Shown piece after piece: positions 1-6,006 of a DNA stretch of 13,778 nt. Under the pieces are notes generated by a model, which searched no databases, was not told where the DNA came from, and worked only from the letters and a program-made list of their open reading frames with translations. The stretch spans positions 1 through 13,778 of the forward strand of contig JAICHT010000066.1 of NCBI GenBank assembly GCA_025924755.1, given 5' to 3'. This DNA comes from Chitinophagaceae bacterium. GTDB taxonomy: Bacteria; Bacteroidota; Bacteroidia; Chitinophagales; Chitinophagaceae. Every line of letters begins with the position of its first letter. The stretch's first letter is position 1. The position numbers and the translations under genes were made by a program.

Positions 1-3
1 AGA

Positions 4-711
4 ATGGAAAATCAAATCAGTCTTCAATTACAACTGAAAGCAGCCAGACTTGCAGGACTATTATTTTTAATTGCAATGGCGACAGGAATGTTTGCTGAAT
101 TTTATGTACGTTTTCCTTCAACTCTCGTAGTGAGTGGAGATGCTTTGAAAACAACAAATAATATAATTGCCGATGAACGACTTTTCCGTATAGGTATCGC
201 TAACAATCTTGTCACGTTTGCCATTGACGTAGTACTTATTTGGGCGCTCTATTTATTGCTCAAACGTGTAAACAGGAGCCTTGCCTTGCTTGCAGTTTTT
301 TTCAGACTAATTGAGACTACACTTGCCTGTTTTGCTATTATTAATTCTTACGTTGCAATGCAGTTTATAAATGACAGTCCTACAAAATTATTTGACTTAA
401 ATCAGATACAATTGCTCTCTCTATTACATTCAATCTACGCCTTGACTTTTGTTATTGTTGCAGTCTTTTTAGGTTTGGGCTCAACAATGTTTAATTATCT
501 TTTTTACAAGTCAGGGTATATACCGAAAATATTAGCGGGCTGGGGAATTTTTGCTTCTTTGCTATTGCTGACTAGTCAGTTTGCAATTATTATTTTTCCT
601 GCAGTAGAAAATAAAATCATACCTGCATGCTATGGACCTATTGCTTTGGACGAAATTGCTCTTGGTCTTTGGCTTTTGTTTAAAGGTGCTAAAATTCGTG
701 TTGTGACATAA
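4..711 (+). CDS. DUF4386 family integral membrane protein
   Basis: A 235-residue, strongly hydrophobic protein with about six predicted membrane spans (roughly residues 16-34, 64-86, 93-115, 138-160, 175-198 and 212-228). The family call rests on hallmarks I recognise from DUF4386: the first span followed by GMFAEFYVR, then the V-x-GDA stretch near residue 44, the ERLFRIGI segment near 58-65, and LLKRVNRSLALLA near 85-96. The biochemical function of DUF4386 is unknown; it acts in the cytoplasmic membrane. The ATG lies three bases into the window, so no upstream signal can be judged and a slightly longer N-terminus is possible, although the start fits the family. The stop codon sits only six bases before the left core of an attC-like palindrome at 718-909, as in an integron cassette. 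Confidence 0.85.
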   Translation: MENQISLQLQLKAARLAGLLFLIAMATGMFAEFYVRFPSTLVVSGDALKTTNNIIADERLFRIGIANNLVTFAIDVVLIWALYLLLKRVNRSLALLAVFFRLIETTLACFAIINSYVAMQFINDSPTKLFDLNQIQLLSLLHSIYALTFVIVAVFLGLGSTMFNYLFYKSGYIPKILAGWGIFASLLLLTSQFAIIIFPAVENKIIPACYGPIALDEIALGLWLLFKGAKIRVVT

Positions 712-717
712 CGAACC

Positions 718-909
718 GCTAACAAGTGCATTTACAATAGTATGGCTGAGGGAATAAACTCATCTGCAAATCATTTATCAGCTTTAGCTTCGGCAGACAT
801 TACGCTGTTCGGCATTAGTTCTTTTCTTCAACTTCAATTTTTCAATCAGCATTTGTCCCAGGCTGACTAATCGATATTGCGATGCCATCGCAAATGCTTC
901 AACGTTGGC
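718..909 (+). repeat. attC-like imperfect palindrome A
   Basis: Outer cores GCTAAC (718-723) and GTTGGC (904-909) can pair with one G-T wobble. Inside them, GCATTTACAATAG (728-740) pairs with CCATCGCAAATGC (885-897), 10 of 13 positions. The spacer between core and stem is 4 nt on the left and 6 nt on the right. Element B at 1696-1827 has the same core, spacer and orientation pattern but an unrelated interior. The right end CTTCAACGTTGGC (897-909) matches element B at 12 of 13 bases. It directly follows the DUF4386 stop codon. What is seen is a repeated, foldable boundary element; calling it an integron-like recombination site is inference, because no integrase is in view and the cores do not match RYYYAAC/GTTRRRY perfectly. 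Confidence 0.5.
877..893. repeat. Perfect 8-bp inverted repeat, one-base centre
   Basis: TTGCGATG at 877-884 is followed by one base and the exact reverse complement CATCGCAA at 886-893. It lies inside the right arm of palindrome A and about 80 bases before the DUF3667 start, so it could be an alternative local fold of that arm or a dimeric-protein binding site for the downstream gene. No promoter can be placed confidently next to it. Confidence 0.5.
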
Positions 910-969
910 TGTCTTTGATATAAACCTACTACGTGGCATATCTTCTCCTTTATCGCTACCTTTAAAAAA

Positions 970-1635
970 ATGGACCCAACTGACGAAATAAAAAGGATTA
1001 CCGTAGGCAGTCTTTTAAGCGAGGCATGGCATTCCTTAACCCATGTGGAAGAAGGGCTGCGCAGAACAATTGTTGCTTTAGCCGTTGCACCCGGAAAAAT
1101 GCTAAACAATTATCTAGAAGGCGTCCGCAAGCCGTTTCAAAAGCCGTTTTCTTTTTTATTACTATCAACAACCTTGTTTGCGCTGATACTTAACTTCTTC
1201 CATTCATATTATTTAATCCCCGTTGCCAAAACGTTCAACGACAGGTTTTTTAATAACCAGGTATTGTTAGAAAAGTATTATTCGTGGTTTCACATTGCCT
1301 TGTTACCGATATACGGCTTGGTCTGCTTCCTGATTTTCAAAAGGCTGAAATATAACTATGCCGAATGGCTCGTGATAGTTTGCTATGTGCTTTCGTTTGA
1401 CTTAATACTGCAAATACCTTTTCACTTTTTACTTACCTATCTTCATCTAAATGATACGGTACACAAAGGCATACAATTATTTATTTCGGAAGCTTATTCC
1501 ATATATGCCCTTAGTGCTTTTCTAAAATATAAGCTTAACTGGTTGCGACACCTCTACACATTCATAGTAGTTGCGATTAATTTTTTGATTTTTATTTCAG
1601 CTCTTCGCGGCATAGCTTACTTGATAACTAAATAG
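970..1635 (+). CDS. DUF3667 family membrane protein, lacking zinc ribbon
   Basis: A 221-residue membrane protein. The N-terminal third carries the DUF3667 signature: a KRIT stretch, then H-x-EEGLRRTI, a proline-glycine turn (APGK), a YLEG-x-R-x-x-x-x-KPF segment (about residues 48-60) and the first span at about 59-77. Four further hydrophobic segments follow (about 104-124, 133-157, 165-185, 196-216), with the typical NYAEWLV motif near 129-135. Full-length family members usually start with a short zinc ribbon (two C-x-x-C knuckles ending CGQ) just before the KRIT region. Here only eight residues precede it, the frame upstream has a stop at 916-918, and no cysteine pairs appear in the other forward frames. 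It is therefore either a natural ribbon-less form or 5'-truncated. The function is unknown. It lies between two attC-like elements, fitting a mobile cassette. Confidence 0.75.
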   Translation: MDPTDEIKRITVGSLLSEAWHSLTHVEEGLRRTIVALAVAPGKMLNNYLEGVRKPFQKPFSFLLLSTTLFALILNFFHSYYLIPVAKTFNDRFFNNQVLLEKYYSWFHIALLPIYGLVCFLIFKRLKYNYAEWLVIVCYVLSFDLILQIPFHFLLTYLHLNDTVHKGIQLFISEAYSIYALSAFLKYKLNWLRHLYTFIVVAINFLIFISALRGIAYLITK

Positions 1636-1695
1636 GCTAATAACTATGTTTACAGTCTAATAAATGTGCATTATAGCCTTTTGAAATAACCGACA

Positions 1696-1827
1696 GCTAT
1701 CAGATGTGTTTATAAAATAGCGGCTGGACGTTAAGCCATTCAACTATAAATCGCTATTTTGCTTTTGTGGTTAATGGAACCTGATGTCTTTCAGATACCA
1801 CAACTTTATAAACACTTGAACGTTGGC
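1696..1827 (+). repeat. attC-like imperfect palindrome B, three-way-junction fold
   Basis: Cores are GCTATC (1696-1701) and GTTGGC (1822-1827). The outer stem is a perfect 11-bp match, GTGTTTATAAA (1706-1716) with TTTATAAACAC (1805-1815). Two more perfect inverted repeats lie inside: AAAATAGCG (1714-1722) with CGCTATTTT (1752-1760), and TTGTGGT (1765-1771) with ACCACAA (1797-1803). The second inner hairpin almost abuts the outer stem, and the first overlaps it by three bases, so the fold resembles a three-way junction. The 4-nt left and 6-nt right spacers equal those of element A. It follows the DUF3667 gene by 60 bases. It could be an attC-like site acting as folded single-stranded DNA, or a structured RNA in the 3' UTR. 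No target-site duplication argues for a MITE. Confidence 0.55.
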
Positions 1828-1898
1828 AAAAATGCAATTTGACACATACAGATTTCAACAGCATTTATTTTTAGTTTGCTTATTGCTAGATTTGCATT

Positions 1899-2063
1899 GT
1901 GACAGTAATTGAAGAACATATAGATGACATAAAACTGCTTTGCTCGGCATACAACGTGAAGCAACTAAATGGCATAGCTACTACTATCAAAAGCCTGCAA
2001 TGCATAAATGCAGACAATTCTTTGCACAAAAATGAATGGAATGACTACTGCCAAGAACATTGA
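1899..2063 (+). pseudogene. Remnant of MNT-type nucleotidyltransferase (antitoxin-like) N-terminus
   Basis: A GTG-initiated frame encodes about 23 residues (VTVIEEHIDDIKLLCSAYNV, then KQL) that match the usual N-terminus of small MNT-domain nucleotidyltransferases. In those proteins a helix ending in K-x-L leads straight into the catalytic LFGS motif. Here the frame continues as NGIATTIKS and unrelated sequence to a stop at 2061-2063. The GS motif and the D-x-D metal site are missing, so the gene is broken at about base 1967. Such proteins usually act as the antitoxin half of MNT-HEPN toxin-antitoxin pairs; no HEPN partner is visible. Only 23 residues support the call, so it is tentative. A 7-bp inverted repeat, AATGCAA (1831-1837) with TTGCATT (1892-1898), precedes it. 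Together with element B this accounts for what I can see in the 1636-2040 gap. Confidence 0.4.
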
Positions 2064-2412
2064 CGAATACATCGCCGGTTTCCCTCCAGGTATTCAACAC
2101 GTATTGGAACAAATCAGGACGGCTGTAAAACAAGCAGCTCCTGAAGCACAGGAAGGAATTAGCTATGGTATGCCAGCCTTTAAACTGCATGGAAGCCCAT
2201 TGGTATACTTCGCAGCATTTAAAAACCATATAGGGTTTTATGCTACGCCTACGGGTCATGTAAAATTTGCCAAAGAACTTTCAAAGTATAAACAAGGAAA
2301 GGGTTCTGTTCAGTTTCCGATGGATCAACCCATGCCACTAAGGCTGATTTCAGATATTGTAAAGTTCAGGGTAATGGAAAACACACAAAAGAAAACCAAC
2401 AGCAAATCATAG
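2041..2412 (+). CDS. DUF1801 domain protein (YdhG/iron-chaperone-like)
   Basis: A small soluble protein of 123 residues from the chosen ATG. The motif order is that of DUF1801: IDEYIAGFP at the start, EQIRTAVKQAAPEAQE, GISYGMPAFKLHG, then FAAFKNHIGFYATP, a GKGSVQFPMDQPMP loop and the closing helix LISDIVKFRV. The fold is frataxin-like, and some relatives are annotated as iron chaperones, but the biochemical role is not settled. I prefer 2041 because IDEYI normally lies only a few residues from the N-terminus. ATGs in frame at 2032 and 2008 are alternatives adding 3 or 11 residues. The gene overlaps the tail of the broken nucleotidyltransferase frame. It has no recognisable partner gene beside it. 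Confidence 0.85.
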   Translation: MTTAKNIDEYIAGFPPGIQHVLEQIRTAVKQAAPEAQEGISYGMPAFKLHGSPLVYFAAFKNHIGFYATPTGHVKFAKELSKYKQGKGSVQFPMDQPMPLRLISDIVKFRVMENTQKKTNSKS

Positions 2413-2422
2413 AATCCTTAAG

Positions 2423-2460
2423 AATAACGACTATACATACAATTCTTTTGTACCGTTATT
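2423..2460 (+). terminator. Possible hairpin terminator after DUF1801 gene
   Basis: AATAACG (2423-2429) pairs with CGTTATT (2454-2460), and an inner stem TACAA (2438-2442) with TTGTA (2448-2452) closes a 5-nt loop. It begins 10 bases past the stop codon. There is no T-run after it, so intrinsic termination is only a possibility. Confidence 0.3.
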
Positions 2461-2519
2461 TCCTATTCAAAACAAATGGCCGGGTGTTTGTTACGTTCCT
2501 ACATCTATAAACAACAAAT

Positions 2520-3587
2520 ATGGCGGCGCTTTTTCAACCTTTAGTTCTTCGCGGCATTCAATTAAAAAACCGGATCGTGGTTTCTCCCATGTGCCAATAT
2601 TCCAGTGAAGATGGTTTTGTAAACGACTGGCATATGGTGCACTTAGGAAGCAGGGCGGTAGGCGGCGCGGCATTGATTATTACAGAAGCTACCAGCGTAT
2701 CGCCGGAAGGCCGCATTACACATAAAGATTTAGGCATCTGGAAAGATGAGCATATGGAAGGATTAAAACGCATTACTCAATTTATAGAAAGTCAAAATGC
2801 AATAGCCGGAATACAACTGGCGCATGCGGGCCGAAAAGCCAGTCATCATATTCCGTGGGAAGGTGGCGCTACACTTAAAGAAAATGAAGATCCGTGGCAG
2901 ACTGTAGCGCCCAGTGCTGTTCCGTTTTCCGAAGCCGAACCTGTACCCATTGCTTTAGATAATAACGGCATACAAAAAGTAATAACCGACTTTAAAGCAG
3001 CTGCACTCCGTGCATGGAAAGCCGGATTCAAAGTCATTGAAATTCATGCAGCGCATGGTTATTTATTTCATGAATTTTTCTCGCCCTTAAGTAATAAACG
3101 CACCGATGAGTATGGTGGCTCATTTGAAAACAGAATCCGGCTGCTGCTACAAGTGGTGGAAACCATCCGCCAGGTATGGCCGGAAGAGTACCCGCTTTTT
3201 GTACGTATCTCCGCTACCGATTGGGTAGAGGGCGGCTGGAGGGTGGAAGACTCTATTGCTTTGGCAAACATATTAAAAAACAAGGGAGTTGATTTAATCG
3301 ATTGTTCCACCGGCGGTAATACTCCCGGTGTAAAAATCCCGATAGGCCCTCTATATCAATTATCATTTGCCACGCAGATAAAAAAAGCAACCGGCATGCG
3401 TACCGGAGCAGTAGGTATTATTACAAAACCGCAGGAAGCCGAAATGATTATTGCCAACGAAGAAGCAGATGTAGTATTGCTGGCACGGCAGTTTTTACGA
3501 GATCCTTATTTTCCTTTGCATGCAGCAAAAGAGTTAGGTGTAGATGTACCCTGGCCCAGCCAATATGAAAGGGCTAAAAAGCACTAA
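2520..3587 (+). CDS. NADH:flavin oxidoreductase, old yellow enzyme, YqjM/NamA class
   Basis: A 355-residue FMN-dependent TIM-barrel enzyme expected to reduce activated C=C bonds (enones, nitro compounds) with NAD(P)H in the cytosol. YqjM-class marks are visible. SPMCQYS near residue 22 holds Cys25, which tunes the flavin, and Tyr27. GIQLAHAGRKA lies near 98-108. H176-A-A-H179-G-Y181 supplies the substrate-binding His pair and the Tyr. SNKRTDEYGGS follows, and ARQFLRDPYFP lies near the C-terminus. The terminal QYER motif (Arg351) matches the arginine finger that YqjM lends to the neighbouring subunit. It is slightly longer than Bacillus YqjM. The ATG gives the expected short lead into LFQPL. 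It stands alone between the accessory block and the polysaccharide pair; its physiological substrate cannot be read from the sequence. Confidence 0.93.
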   Translation: MAALFQPLVLRGIQLKNRIVVSPMCQYSSEDGFVNDWHMVHLGSRAVGGAALIITEATSVSPEGRITHKDLGIWKDEHMEGLKRITQFIESQNAIAGIQLAHAGRKASHHIPWEGGATLKENEDPWQTVAPSAVPFSEAEPVPIALDNNGIQKVITDFKAAALRAWKAGFKVIEIHAAHGYLFHEFFSPLSNKRTDEYGGSFENRIRLLLQVVETIRQVWPEEYPLFVRISATDWVEGGWRVEDSIALANILKNKGVDLIDCSTGGNTPGVKIPIGPLYQLSFATQIKKATGMRTGAVGIITKPQEAEMIIANEEADVVLLARQFLRDPYFPLHAAKELGVDVPWPSQYERAKKH

Positions 3588-3660
3588 AGCAATAATTATT
3601 TTTAGATAGCTGTTCCAGTATATTATTCTTTTTAACAAAAGAAAGGCGCTACAACAGGCA

Positions 3661-3703
3661 AAAATTACTTCTCACCACAATTCAACTTCATTACAGTAAT
3701 TTT
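3661..3703 (+). repeat. 9-bp inverted repeat in leader of Wzz-like gene
   Basis: AAAATTACT (3661-3669) and AGTAATTTT (3695-3703) are exact reverse complements separated by 25 bases, ending five bases before the ATG at 3709. As RNA this would place a stem against the start codon and could modulate translation; as DNA it could be a binding site. It is AT-rich, so chance remains possible. The rest of the 3588-3708 spacer shows no clear promoter or terminator. Confidence 0.35.
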
Positions 3704-3708
3704 AGTTT

Positions 3709-4560
3709 ATGCCTGATGTATTGGACATTTTATGGAATGGATGGAAAAAAATAATTGCTACCACCCTGCTGGCTACAGCCGCCGCATTGCTAGTTACTTT
3801 ATTAGTTCCCAGCGAATACAAATCGGTAGCAACAGCCTTGCCCGCCAATAGCGCCTCTGCCGACAAAGCCCGCATTTTCAATACCAATATCGATGCATTA
3901 TATTCTGATATTGGCACCAGCGATGAACTGGATAAAGTGCTAGGTACAGCTGCGCTAGACACTGTGTATATCAGCACGGCAAAGAAATTCTACCTTGTAA
4001 ACTATTATCATTTTAAGCCCTTGGCAGATGCGGTTTACCATGCAGCTTTGCGGTTAAAGAAAAACAGCAAAGTGATAAAAAACGCATATGGAGAATTGCA
4101 AGTGATGGTGTGGGATGAAGATAAGTATATGGCATCTGCACTGGCCAACAATATTATGCAGGAGCTGCAGCGCCTTCATCAATCGGTGCAGAACGAAAGC
4201 AATGAACAGATTTTAAAAAAGCTGAAAGAAGAATACTTAAAACAAGTACAGCTATATGCACAAACATCCGATTCTTCCAAAAGCCTAAAGACAATGGAAG
4301 GTGCTTTGGCTGTACAAAAAACAGCGCAACTGGAGCAATTGCAGCAATATCAAAAGCTGATGTCGCAATACCAGTTAATAGTCAATACCAATCCGCAGGC
4401 GTTATTGCTGGTAGAAAAAGCGCGGCCTTCTTTAAAGCCCGACAAACCGGATCGGCTGCAGATTGCACTGCTTACATTTTTTGCTTCCGCCTTGTTTTCC
4501 TTTTTAGTTCTTTTATTTATTGAAAGCAGAAAAGCAAATGCAGGCCGCTACACAAAATAG
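3709..4560 (+). CDS. Wzz/GumC-like polysaccharide chain-length determinant protein
   Basis: A 283-residue inner-membrane protein with the polysaccharide co-polymerase layout. It has a short cytoplasmic N-terminus, a first span at about residues 15-33 and a periplasmic alpha/beta region. A long helical stretch rich in Gln, Leu, Lys and Glu (about 145-222) is probably a coiled coil. A proline-rich turn (RPSLKPDKP, 239-247) leads into the second span at about 251-271. Such proteins set the modal length of polymers made by Wzy. It lacks a C-terminal BY-kinase domain and is shorter than many Wzc proteins, so it is the kinase-free type. The next gene overlaps it by 23 bases, arguing for coupled expression with the polymerase-like protein. 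Similarity was judged from topology and the proline motif, not from a search. Confidence 0.75.
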   Translation: MPDVLDILWNGWKKIIATTLLATAAALLVTLLVPSEYKSVATALPANSASADKARIFNTNIDALYSDIGTSDELDKVLGTAALDTVYISTAKKFYLVNYYHFKPLADAVYHAALRLKKNSKVIKNAYGELQVMVWDEDKYMASALANNIMQELQRLHQSVQNESNEQILKKLKEEYLKQVQLYAQTSDSSKSLKTMEGALAVQKTAQLEQLQQYQKLMSQYQLIVNTNPQALLLVEKARPSLKPDKPDRLQIALLTFFASALFSFLVLLFIESRKANAGRYTK

Positions 4561-5980
4561 AAATGCAGTGTTTTTTGTTTTTGCTAGCTTGCTTGTATTA
4601 GCAGCCATTGCCGCTGCTTTTTGGCAACAGCCTTACATATTAGGTATTCCTTTCATCATATTAATTTCCTTTTTTTTAGTCACCCGGCTACATTACCTTT
4701 TTTGCCTTCTGGTAATTTCTATACCGTGGTCCATTGAATATACGTTCAATCAAAGTTTAGGAACCGATTTACCAGACGAGCCTTTGATGTTGCTTACGTC
4801 TTTTGCAGTAATAATATGGGCGGTACAACATCATAAAAACTTGCTGAAAAAACCGGCTATTCATCCAATACTCTGGATACTTTTTCTCCAGGTATTATGG
4901 GTAATTATTACGCTGGTTACTTCTACCAACCCGCTGGTTTCTTTTAAATATCTATTAGCCAAAAGCTGGTATGTATTGGCTTTTGCAGGAGCCCCACTTA
5001 TATTATTCCGGAATGCCGGCTACCTGAAAAAATCTTTTTTTGGTTTATTCTATTCGATGTTTGCTGTGTTAATTGTAATATTAGTACGGCACGCATTTAC
5101 CGGGTTTACTTTTAGTGGCATCAATCTATCGTTGCAACCATTTTTCAGAAATCATGTCAATTATTCGTCACTGCTGGTATGCATGGTGCCGCTATGCATT
5201 GCCGCTATGCAGTTATCGGCCTATAAAAGAATGAAGTTTTTTTTCTCTGCTATCCTACTACTATTATTGTTTGCAGTTATTACCTCATATGCCCGTGGTG
5301 CCTGGCTGGCCTTACTTACAGGCCTTAGCACTTATGGACTGTTACGCAAAAAGGCGTTGTTCATTACATTTATATTAATGATCGTATTTGCTCTTGGTAC
5401 TGTTTTTTGGTTTATCAATAACGATCGCTATTTACAATATGCTCCTGATTATAAGAGCACGATTTTCCATTCTGATTTCACGCAACACCTTGTAGCTACA
5501 TATCAAATGAAAGATGTGTCGAATGCAGAACGTTTTTACCGCTGGATTGCAGGCATCCGGATGATTAAGGATAGCTGGAAAACCGGTTTTGGCCCTACCA
5601 CCTTTTACGACAATTACCGAAGCTACAGCTTACCCATTTTCAAAACCTGGGTCAGTAACAATCCGGAGCATTCTACGGTGCACAATTATTTTTTACTGAT
5701 GATCATCGAGCAGGGAACAATAGGATTGCTATTGATGTTGCTATTGCTTGGATATATGTTTTATACTGCACAAAAAATCTATCATCGTACACAAGATGCT
5801 TTTTGGAAGATAATGATAGCCGCCATCAGTGCTATATTGGTAATGATATGCACAGTGAATTTCCTGAGCGATTTAATTGAAACCGACAAAATAGGCAGCG
5901 TATTCTATATATGCCTTGCATCGCTGGTAATAGCAGATATAAAAACCAAATCCAAATCTCTTTTAGCTATTGCTTCTTAA
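4538..5980 (+). CDS. O-antigen ligase/polymerase-like membrane protein (Wzy/WaaL family)
   Basis: A 480-residue polytopic protein with about a dozen hydrophobic spans and a larger periplasmic loop at about residues 290-385. Two Wzy_C-type marks are present: the SYARGAWLAL stretch with Arg253 at the start of the family region, and the loop motif VHNYFLLMIIEQGTIGLLL, where His382-Asn383 matches the conserved HN of WaaL/Wzy proteins. Members polymerise lipid-linked repeat units or ligate polymer to an acceptor on the periplasmic face. Sequence alone does not separate the two roles, but the overlapping Wzz-like gene favours polymerase. The open frame extends to a TTG at 4520. I chose the ATG at 4538, which leaves a basic, polar lead before the first span and a 23-base overlap with the upstream gene. 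Confidence 0.82.
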   Translation: MQAATQNRNAVFFVFASLLVLAAIAAAFWQQPYILGIPFIILISFFLVTRLHYLFCLLVISIPWSIEYTFNQSLGTDLPDEPLMLLTSFAVIIWAVQHHKNLLKKPAIHPILWILFLQVLWVIITLVTSTNPLVSFKYLLAKSWYVLAFAGAPLILFRNAGYLKKSFFGLFYSMFAVLIVILVRHAFTGFTFSGINLSLQPFFRNHVNYSSLLVCMVPLCIAAMQLSAYKRMKFFFSAILLLLLFAVITSYARGAWLALLTGLSTYGLLRKKALFITFILMIVFALGTVFWFINNDRYLQYAPDYKSTIFHSDFTQHLVATYQMKDVSNAERFYRWIAGIRMIKDSWKTGFGPTTFYDNYRSYSLPIFKTWVSNNPEHSTVHNYFLLMIIEQGTIGLLLMLLLLGYMFYTAQKIYHRTQDAFWKIMIAAISAILVMICTVNFLSDLIETDKIGSVFYICLASLVIADIKTKSKSLLAIAS

Positions 5981-6006
5981 AGATGAACTATTAAATCTTA
6001 GTCGCT

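Noticed and set aside
880..1010. Hidden zinc ribbon for DUF3667 in another frame (frameshift hypothesis)
   Set aside because: The three forward frames upstream show no C-x-x-C pairs ending in CGQ, so a simple frameshift does not restore the missing domain.
867..1109. Minus-strand open frame of 80 codons overlapping the DUF3667 start
   Set aside because: It runs antisense to a well-supported gene and across the palindromic element, and its product resembles nothing I recognise.
1696..1827. MITE or insertion-sequence remnant
   Set aside because: There is no target-site duplication, and the related element A shares core layout but not internal sequence, unlike copies of a MITE.
4520..4537. TTG start for the polymerase-like gene
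   Set aside because: An ATG follows 18 bases later with a suitable short lead, and TTG starts are uncommon in this group.
5981..6006. Bidirectional terminator between the convergent polymerase-like and CLC genes
   Set aside because: Only a 5-bp AT-rich inverted repeat (AAGAT/ATCTT) is present, too weak to call.
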